DNA of 16,385 bases from Vulcanimicrobiia bacterium (GTDB lineage: Bacteria > Vulcanimicrobiota > Vulcanimicrobiia > Vulcanimicrobiales > Vulcanimicrobiaceae), in assembly GCA_025451135.1 (NCBI GenBank), contig JANWKW010000190.1:1-16385 (forward strand), read 5' to 3'. The position numbers and the translations under genes are program-made. Positions within the stretch are counted from its first letter, which is position 1; the number at the start of each line of letters is the position of its first letter. Positions 10,124 through 16,385 of the stretch are shown here, piece by piece. The notes under the pieces are model-generated. The model did no database searches, was not told the origin of the DNA, and saw only the letters and a list, made by a program, of their open reading frames with translations.

Positions 10124-11362
10124 ATGCTGAAAAATCGTGTGTTACCAACGGTGATCGTGGCACTCGTCGGCGCGATCGTCGGCTCGTTCTTGATGATGCT
10201 CTACGCGAGCACCCACTTCACCGGCGTCGCCGGCCCGAACAACACGCCGCCGGCGGTGAGCGCCGAAGCGTTGACCGGGGTCAGCGATCAGGACCGGATC
10301 GTGACCGCCGTCAAGCGGACGAAGGCCTCGGTCGTGGCGATCCAGCTCAACGTCAACCAGACGGTGATGCTCGATCCGATCGCACAGATGATGTACGGCC
10401 GTCAGAACGTCACGCGCCGCGGCCAGGCGTCGGGATCCGGCTTCGTCTTCGATTCCAAAGGCGACATCGTGACCAACGCGCACGTGGTAACGCCGCCCGG
10501 CGGCGGCCAGGTCTCCAAGCTGACGGTCGTCTTCGCGAACGGTGACAAAGTACCGGCGCACGTGGTCGGCCTCTCTCTCGGCGCGGACGTGGCGATCATC
10601 CGGGTCGATAATTATAAGAAGCTGCCGCCCGCGCTCGACTTGGCCGATTCCGACCGGCTCCAGGCGGGCCAGTGGGCGATCGCCATCGGCGAGCCGTACG
10701 AGCTCCAGAACAGCGTGACGGTCGGGGTCGTTTCGGCCTTCGATCGGGAGGAGCAGGCCCAGAGCGAGAACGGCACCTACGACTTCAAGGGGCTGCTCCA
10801 GACCTCGGCGCCGATCAACCCGGGCAACTCGGGCGGCCCGCTGCTCGACATGGACGGCCGGGTGATCGGTATCAACCAGTTGGTCAACTCCCAGGCCCAG
10901 GGCATCGGCTTCGCCATCCCGTCGAACACCGTCAAGAAGCTGGCCGAACAGCTGATCGCCAACCCGGGCGTCCACCAGGGTACGAATCAGGCCTTCGTCG
11001 GCGTCATCATGGGCCAGATCAACGCCGGCTTCCGCAACCAGACCGGATACAACGCCTCGAGCGGCGTCGGCATCGGGGGCGTCCTCGGCGGTTCGCCCGC
11101 CGACCAGGCCGGCATCCAGGGCGGCGACGTGATCCTCTCGGCCGACGGCAAGACGTTCAACGACGTGGCCGCGCTCCAGAAGTACATCGAGAGCAAGAGG
11201 CCCGGCGACACGATCCGCTTTCAGATCTGGTCGCAAGGCGTCAAACGCATGGTCGACGTCAAGCTGACGGAGAGACCGGCCGCCACCCAGTCCTACCAGA
11301 GCCCGGGCGGCCAGAACGGCCAGCCCCCGCAAGACGGCCAGGACGGCCAAACCCAGCCGTAG
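10124..11362 (+). CDS. htrA: HtrA/DegP-family (S1C) serine protease, membrane-anchored
   Basis: A 412-residue envelope protease/chaperone that degrades misfolded exported proteins. The N-terminal helix (about residues 8-28) probably stays as a membrane anchor, since no clear cleavage site follows. The trypsin-like domain has the full triad: H120 (TNAHV), D155 (GADVAIIRV) and S236 (GNSGGPL). A single PDZ domain follows (about 290-382; GGSPADQAGIQGGDVI at 322-337). The last about 25 residues are a low-complexity Gly/Gln/Pro/Asp tail. One PDZ domain and the anchor resemble DegS or Gram-positive HtrA more than two-PDZ DegP. The gene starts 76 nt after the kinase. I find no convincing promoter in that gap, and only a purine-rich ribosome binding stretch. 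A strong terminator follows the stop codon. Confidence 0.95.
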   Translation: MLKNRVLPTVIVALVGAIVGSFLMMLYASTHFTGVAGPNNTPPAVSAEALTGVSDQDRIVTAVKRTKASVVAIQLNVNQTVMLDPIAQMMYGRQNVTRRGQASGSGFVFDSKGDIVTNAHVVTPPGGGQVSKLTVVFANGDKVPAHVVGLSLGADVAIIRVDNYKKLPPALDLADSDRLQAGQWAIAIGEPYELQNSVTVGVVSAFDREEQAQSENGTYDFKGLLQTSAPINPGNSGGPLLDMDGRVIGINQLVNSQAQGIGFAIPSNTVKKLAEQLIANPGVHQGTNQAFVGVIMGQINAGFRNQTGYNASSGVGIGGVLGGSPADQAGIQGGDVILSADGKTFNDVAALQKYIESKRPGDTIRFQIWSQGVKRMVDVKLTERPAATQSYQSPGGQNGQPPQDGQDGQTQP

Positions 11363-11380
11363 TTCGGCACGCGAAACGAG

Positions 11381-11416
11381 GGCGCTCCTGCAACCGCGGG
11401 GGCGCCTTTTGTGTTT
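11381..11416 (+). terminator. Intrinsic terminator after the HtrA gene
   Basis: The left arm GGCGCTCCTGC (11381-11391) pairs with GCGGGGGCGCC (11396-11406) over 11 positions, two of them G-U, with the tetraloop AACC. A T-rich run (TTTT then GTGTTT, 11407-11416) follows at once. It starts 18 nt after the stop codon and separates the protease gene from the dnaK operon. Confidence 0.88.
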
Positions 11417-11445
11417 GGAACAACGAGGCCCCTATCGAGTAAGAT
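11415..11445 (+). promoter_or_regulatory. Candidate promoter of the dnaK operon
   Basis: TTGGAA (11415-11420) and TAAGAT (11440-11445) are separated by 19 bp, slightly long for a housekeeping promoter. The -10 box lies within a small inverted repeat, CTATC-N6-GATAG (11432-11447), which could be an operator or coincidence. No CIRCE (HrcA) or HAIR (HspR) element is visible here. The -35 box overlaps the T-run of the preceding terminator. Confidence 0.4.
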
Positions 11446-11460
11446 AGTGGGTACCACATC

Positions 11461-11518
11461 CTCGTAGTTCGGTAAGCGGCAAGGCCCGATGGCGAAAGCC
11501 TGACGGATGGTCCACGAG
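11461..11518 (+). other. Possible structured 5' leader of dnaK mRNA
   Basis: The 5' untranslated region predicted from the candidate promoter is about 90 nt. Outer arms CTCGT (11461-11465) and ACGAG (11514-11518) can pair. Inside, CCG (11486-11488) and CGG (11504-11506) flank the very stable GNRA hairpin GGC-GAAA-GCC (11491-11500). I could not match it to a known riboswitch or RNA thermometer. The ribosome binding region (GGAAAGAGAG) lies after the outer arm and is not obviously masked. Confidence 0.3.
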
Positions 11519-11540
11519 CTCGGAAAGAGAGACACGATAC

Positions 11541-13391
<1,851 letters not shown>

Positions 13392-13406
13392 GCTCGGACG
13401 AGCACG

Positions 13407-13949
13407 ATGAGCGTATTCGATGAAGACGTCTCCGCAGACGTCGCCAACGAGGGGACGCCGGCCGATGCCGGCGTCTCCGCTCCTGCGGAAGATCCCGCCG
13501 CGCTGCTGAGCGCGGCCAACGCCAAGGCGGACGAGAACTACAACAAGTTCCTCCTCGCCATGGCCGACTTCGAGAACTACAAGCGCCGCATGCAGCGCGA
13601 CATCGAGGGCATCGTGACGCACCACCGTCGCACGCTCCTCGAGCGCTTCTTGCCGGTGGTCGACAATCTCGAGCGCGCGCTGGCGGTCGAATCCGACAAC
13701 GACGGCTTGCGCACCGGTGTCGAGCAGACGCTCAAGGGCTTCGAGGGCGTCCTCGCGGCCGAGAACGTGCGCGTCATCGACGTGCTCGGCAAGCCGTTCG
13801 ATCCCAAGACCGCCGAGGCGATCGGCACCGCACCGGCCGAGGACGGCGTCGCGGCCGACACCGTCGTCAAAGTCGCGCAGAAGGGCTATACCATCGGCGA
13901 AGAGCTGCTGCGTCCCGCATTGGTGATCGTCGCGACCAGCGCGGCATGA
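13407..13949 (+). CDS. grpE: Nucleotide exchange factor GrpE
   Basis: A 180-residue GrpE, which releases ADP from DnaK. An acidic, Ala-rich flexible N-terminus (1-30) is followed by the dimerising coiled coil (about 31-75, with the conserved DFENYKRR at 54-61), then LLERFLPVVDNLERAL (77-92). The C-terminal beta domain carries KPFDPKTAEAI (129-139) and GYTIGEELLRPALVIV (160-175), both typical of the family. The start lies 15 nt after the dnaK stop with only a weak ribosome binding site, suggesting reinitiation. Its stop overlaps the dnaJ start (ATGA). The order dnaK-grpE-dnaJ is that of Actinobacteria; many other groups have grpE before dnaK. Confidence 0.97.
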   Translation: MSVFDEDVSADVANEGTPADAGVSAPAEDPAALLSAANAKADENYNKFLLAMADFENYKRRMQRDIEGIVTHHRRTLLERFLPVVDNLERALAVESDNDGLRTGVEQTLKGFEGVLAAENVRVIDVLGKPFDPKTAEAIGTAPAEDGVAADTVVKVAQKGYTIGEELLRPALVIVATSAA

Positions 13950-14965
13950 ACTACAAGGACTACTATGCCATTCTCGGCGTGCCGAAAGGCGCGCCCGAGA
14001 AGGACATCAAGTCGGCGTATCGCAAGCTCGCGCGCAAGTGGCATCCCGACGCCAATCCGGACAATCCGAAGGCCGCCGAAGAGAAGTTCAAGGAACTCTC
14101 GGAGGCCTACGAGGTGTTGGGCGACGCCGACAAGCGCAAGAAGTACGACGTGCTCGGATCGGACTGGCAACAGGCCTCGCGACAGGCCGAGCAACAGCGC
14201 CGCTACCGCACGCAGCAGGACCAGACGTTCTACGATTTCGGGAACTTCGGCGGAGGCCAGGCGGGCGGAGGCCCGAGCGGGTTCTCGGATTTCTTCGACA
14301 TGTTCTTCACCGGCGTCGGCAAGCGCGGCGCGGCCACGCAAAGCTCGGCCTTCTCGAAACGGGGGCAAGACTTGGAGACGACCATCGAACTGAGCCTTCG
14401 CGACGCGTACGACGGCGGCAAGAAATCGGTCTCGCTGCAGCTGGAAGACACGTGCTCGCGCTGCCGCGGCACCGGCACCGTCGACGGACGGCTCTGCCCG
14501 GTCTGTCACGGCACCGGCCACGTCTTGGCCTCGAAGAAGTTCGAGGTGACGATCCCCAAAGGCATCGGCGACGGTCAGCGCATCCGCCTGCAAGGGCAGG
14601 GCGGCGCCGGCACCGGCGGCGGCGCGAACGGGGACCTGTTCCTTGTCGTCACGCTGGCCGAGGATCCGACCTACAAACGCAAGGCCGACGACCTGTACGT
14701 CGACCTCCCGGTCAACCTGTTCGATCTCGTGCTCGGCGGCGAGGTGAAAGTCCCGACGATGGCCGGGCAGGTCTCGATGACGATCCCGGAAGGCACGCAG
14801 AACAACCGGCTGCTCCGTCTTTCCGGCAAAGGCATGCCCAAGGTCAAGGGCGGCGGTGCGGGCGACCAATACGTCCGCTTGATCGGCCAGCTCCCGCAGA
14901 ACCTCAGCGAGAAAGAGCGCAAGCTCTTCAGAGAACTCGCCGCCATCCGTAACGGGAAGAAGTAG
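13946..14965 (+). CDS. dnaJ: Chaperone DnaJ (Hsp40) with reduced zinc-finger domain
   Basis: A 339-residue co-chaperone that delivers substrates to DnaK and stimulates its ATPase. The J domain (1-70) has the essential HPD (33-35). A Gly/Phe-rich segment spans about 97-125. Only two cysteine motifs are present, CSRCRGTG (170-177) and CPVCHGTG (184-191), instead of the four CxxCxGxG repeats of classical DnaJ. This leaves enough ligands for one zinc ion. The C-terminal substrate-binding domains follow (about 195-320), with VTIPKGIGDGQRIRL and the VPTMAGQVSMTIPEGTQ segment. The total is about 40 residues shorter than the classical form, mostly from the missing zinc motifs. The start overlaps grpE by 4 nt, with no clear ribosome binding site of its own. 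No hspR or hrcA gene follows. Confidence 0.96.
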   Translation: MNYKDYYAILGVPKGAPEKDIKSAYRKLARKWHPDANPDNPKAAEEKFKELSEAYEVLGDADKRKKYDVLGSDWQQASRQAEQQRRYRTQQDQTFYDFGNFGGGQAGGGPSGFSDFFDMFFTGVGKRGAATQSSAFSKRGQDLETTIELSLRDAYDGGKKSVSLQLEDTCSRCRGTGTVDGRLCPVCHGTGHVLASKKFEVTIPKGIGDGQRIRLQGQGGAGTGGGANGDLFLVVTLAEDPTYKRKADDLYVDLPVNLFDLVLGGEVKVPTMAGQVSMTIPEGTQNNRLLRLSGKGMPKVKGGGAGDQYVRLIGQLPQNLSEKERKLFRELAAIRNGKK

Positions 14966-14981
14966 CGATTCTTCTTCGCTA
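14963..14981. terminator. Hairpin spanning both stop codons of convergent genes
   Basis: TAGCGA (14963-14968) and TCGCTA (14976-14981) form a perfect 6-bp stem with a 7-nt loop. The stop codons of dnaJ (plus) and of the secreted protein gene (minus) are the two ends of this palindrome. The loop is pyrimidine-rich, but no T-run follows on either strand, so it is at best a weak bidirectional terminator. Confidence 0.3.
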
Positions 14982-15779
14982 AGGTTTGCGCAGCGTGATC
15001 GTGTTCGCGTTCGGGTCATCCCCGCCCGGAAGCGCCGCGGACTCGATGTCGAGCATCCCACGTTTGACCGTTCCGTCGCGCCACTTCGCGATATAGTGGT
15101 AGTCGCCCGAGACCTGCACGATCGGTCCCGACACCTCTCGCCAATGCGCGCAGCGCGCCGTATCGTTCGGATCGATCCGCCGCACGCGGCAAAGCTCGTA
15201 GAAGAACGACGGAATGATCACGACCCGGGTCGCCGTCGGCTGGGTTATCAGCTTGACCGGCACCTCGCCGCCGCCGCAGCCCTCGGGACCGGTGATGATC
15301 TCCGGGAGGCGCGGATGTTTCTCACGGTACGCCGTCAGCACCCGTCGTAGACCGTCGAATTTCGACTGAGGGCTCTTCTCCCAGATATTGAAGGGATCGA
15401 CGCTCGCGGGGACACGCCGGGCAGTCGCGACGATCGACGCTTCGTAGCTAGAGACCCACGGCCGCCAAACCCGTTCGGGATAGCCGATCCGAGGGAGCTC
15501 GTACTCCCAATAGAAGACGCCGCCTGCGAGATCCGCATAGAAGGCCGTGCGCGGGGCCGCCCCGCCAGAGGTGAACTCCGGAGGCTCGCATTGCGTCAGG
15601 GAATAGTAAGCATCCGGGCTATTCGAGCCGCCGAGATCTTCCTTCGCTAGCCGGCTCCGGAGCACCAGCGCTGCCGCCCGCTTTGCATCGGCGTACGAAG
15701 GCTCGCCGGCGACGCTTCGCGTCGGCGCGAGCGCGAGACCGACCGCCAAAACGAACGCCAAAGCGACGATCCGCCTCAC
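14979..15779 (-). CDS. Secreted four-cysteine protein, unknown function (paralogue of next gene)
   Basis: A 266-residue protein with a clear signal peptide: MRR, hydrophobic core IVALAFVLAVGLALA, likely cleavage after SVA (residue 24). I recognise no named domain. Four cysteines (C64, C168, C197, C210) are all conserved in the neighbouring paralogue, suggesting two disulfides outside the cytoplasm. The best conserved part is the C-terminal third: CGGGE (168-172), VKLITQP (175-181), FFYELCRV (192-199), DPNDT (203-207), CAHWREV (210-216) and DGTVKRG (235-241), ending TITLRKP. The GTG start overlaps the stop of the upstream paralogue (GTGA, 4 nt), so the two are probably co-translated. It converges on dnaJ with 13 nt between stop codons. 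No catalytic motif is evident; a structural or binding role in the envelope is a guess. Confidence 0.85.
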   Translation of the reverse strand: MRRIVALAFVLAVGLALAPTRSVAGEPSYADAKRAAALVLRSRLAKEDLGGSNSPDAYYSLTQCEPPEFTSGGAAPRTAFYADLAGGVFYWEYELPRIGYPERVWRPWVSSYEASIVATARRVPASVDPFNIWEKSPQSKFDGLRRVLTAYREKHPRLPEIITGPEGCGGGEVPVKLITQPTATRVVIIPSFFYELCRVRRIDPNDTARCAHWREVSGPIVQVSGDYHYIAKWRDGTVKRGMLDIESAALPGGDDPNANTITLRKP

Positions 15780-16385
15780 GGTTTCCTCAGCGTGATCGTC
15801 CCGGCGTCCGCGGCGGACTCGACGTCAAGGATGCCGCGTTTGACCGTGCCATCGTGCCACCGCGCGACGTAGCGGTAGTTGCCCGAGACCTCTACGATCG
15901 GCCCCGTGACTTCGCGCCAGTGCGCGCACCGCGTCGTGTCGTTCGGGTCGACCTTCTGCACGCGACAGAGTTCGTAGAAGAACGCCGGGATGATCGAGAC
16001 CTGCGTAGCCGCCGGCTGGGTGATCAATTTCACCTCGATCTCGCCGCCGCCGCATCCGACGCCGTCCGCAGAGGTCCAGAGGGCGTGCGGATGTACGCGG
16101 CGATATGCGGCCAAGACATCCTGCAGCGAGCGTCGCTTGGAATCGATCCGGGCGTTCCATGCCGTCAAGCTGCTCTTGGAACCGGAGGCGCGCCCCCCGA
16201 AGCTCGCGACGGCCTCGAAGCGTGAAACGGCCGCGCTCCACGCGGTTCTGGGATAGCCGAGGCGCGGAAGGTCCGCTTGCCAGGTCAGGACTCGATCTGC
16301 GATGTAAGCGTAGGCCTCGACCGCCGGCGCGGCCCCGCCCGTGTAGTCGGGCGACTCGCACTCATCCAATCCGTATCGCCCCATC
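15776..16385 (-). CDS. Secreted four-cysteine protein, unknown function, 5' end outside window
   Basis: About 202 C-terminal residues of a paralogue of the gene downstream. The first visible Met (ATG at 16384-16382) is almost certainly internal: it aligns near residue 56 of the paralogue, whose first 55 residues hold the signal peptide and linker. The two proteins share ECESP/QCEPP, GGAAP, LPRLGYP/LPRIGYP, CGGGE, VKLITQP, FFYELCRV, DPNDT, RCAHWREV, DGTVKRG and the ending TITLRKP. The four cysteines (C9, C111, C140, C153 of the visible part) are all matched. The middle region (about 45-105) differs in length and sequence, and a Gly/Asp-rich stretch near the C-terminus of the paralogue is shorter here. 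Tandem duplication followed by divergence is the simplest reading. Function is unknown. Confidence 0.83.
   Translation of the reverse strand, partial: MGRYGLDECESPDYTGGAAPAVEAYAYIADRVLTWQADLPRLGYPRTAWSAAVSRFEAVASFGGRASGSKSSLTAWNARIDSKRRSLQDVLAAYRRVHPHALWTSADGVGCGGGEIEVKLITQPAATQVSIIPAFFYELCRVQKVDPNDTTRCAHWREVTGPIVEVSGNYRYVARWHDGTVKRGILDVESAADAGTITLRKP

Noticed and set aside
11415..11435. Sigma-32-like heat-shock promoter (TTGGAA followed by CCCCTAT) before dnaK
   Set aside because: The two elements are only 8 nt apart; a sigma-32 promoter needs about 13 to 15.
11491..11505. Fragment of a 16S rRNA gene
   Set aside because: Only 15 nt match, with no similarity on either side. Kept as a leader observation, not as rRNA.
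11411..11540. CIRCE or HAIR operator upstream of dnaK
   Set aside because: Read through on both strands; no TTAGCACTC/GAGTGCTAA or CTTGAGT/ACTCAAG arms, even allowing a few mismatches.

Overview
The window is about 16.4 kb of high-GC, gene-dense bacterial DNA. It encodes an RNase J, a TolC-type outer-membrane channel with a periplasmic adaptor (so a diderm cell), and a dnaK-grpE-dnaJ operon whose gene order and short DnaK nucleotide-binding domain resemble Actinobacteria and Firmicutes rather than Proteobacteria. This mix fits a diderm lineage on the Terrabacteria side. Candidatus Eremiobacterota (WPS-2) or Armatimonadota are my best guesses, from gene content only. No rRNA, tRNA, CRISPR array, insertion sequence or phage gene was seen.

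Layout. (1) 136-1830, minus: RNase J, starting with TTG. A small ORF with a signal peptide (1911-2207, GTG start, strong ribosome binding site) diverges from it. (2) 2229-8916, plus: a tight efflux operon. A promoter with the 19-bp spacer typical of MerR-family control (2229-2259) precedes a YIP1-family membrane protein, a TolC-like channel, an HlyD/MacA-type adaptor, two MacB/FtsX-type permeases and a separate ATPase. The last five genes have gaps of 7 nt or less, or overlap. (3) 8941-10047, plus: a sugar kinase-like protein resembling N-acetylhexosamine 1-kinase, 24 nt behind the ATPase. (4) 10124-11362, plus: a membrane-anchored HtrA-type serine protease, closed by a strong intrinsic terminator at 11381-11416. 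(5) 11541-14965, plus: dnaK-grpE-dnaJ. (6) 14979-16385, minus: two tandem paralogous secreted proteins of unknown function, the upstream one cut by the window edge, converging on dnaJ.

How the genes work together. Region 2 encodes all parts of a tripartite MacAB-TolC-like exporter: ATPase plus two permeases in the inner membrane, adaptor across the periplasm, channel in the outer membrane. The YIP1 protein is an unexplained accessory subunit. Regions 4 and 5 form a protein quality-control block: an envelope protease/chaperone followed by the cytoplasmic Hsp70 machine.

The most notable observations are the MerR-style promoter with no regulator gene nearby, the YIP1 gene heading the efflux operon, a DnaJ whose zinc-finger domain keeps only two of the usual four cysteine motifs, a DnaK lacking the classical Gram-negative insert in a cell that has TolC, a possible structured dnaK leader, and the duplicated four-cysteine secreted family at the right end.
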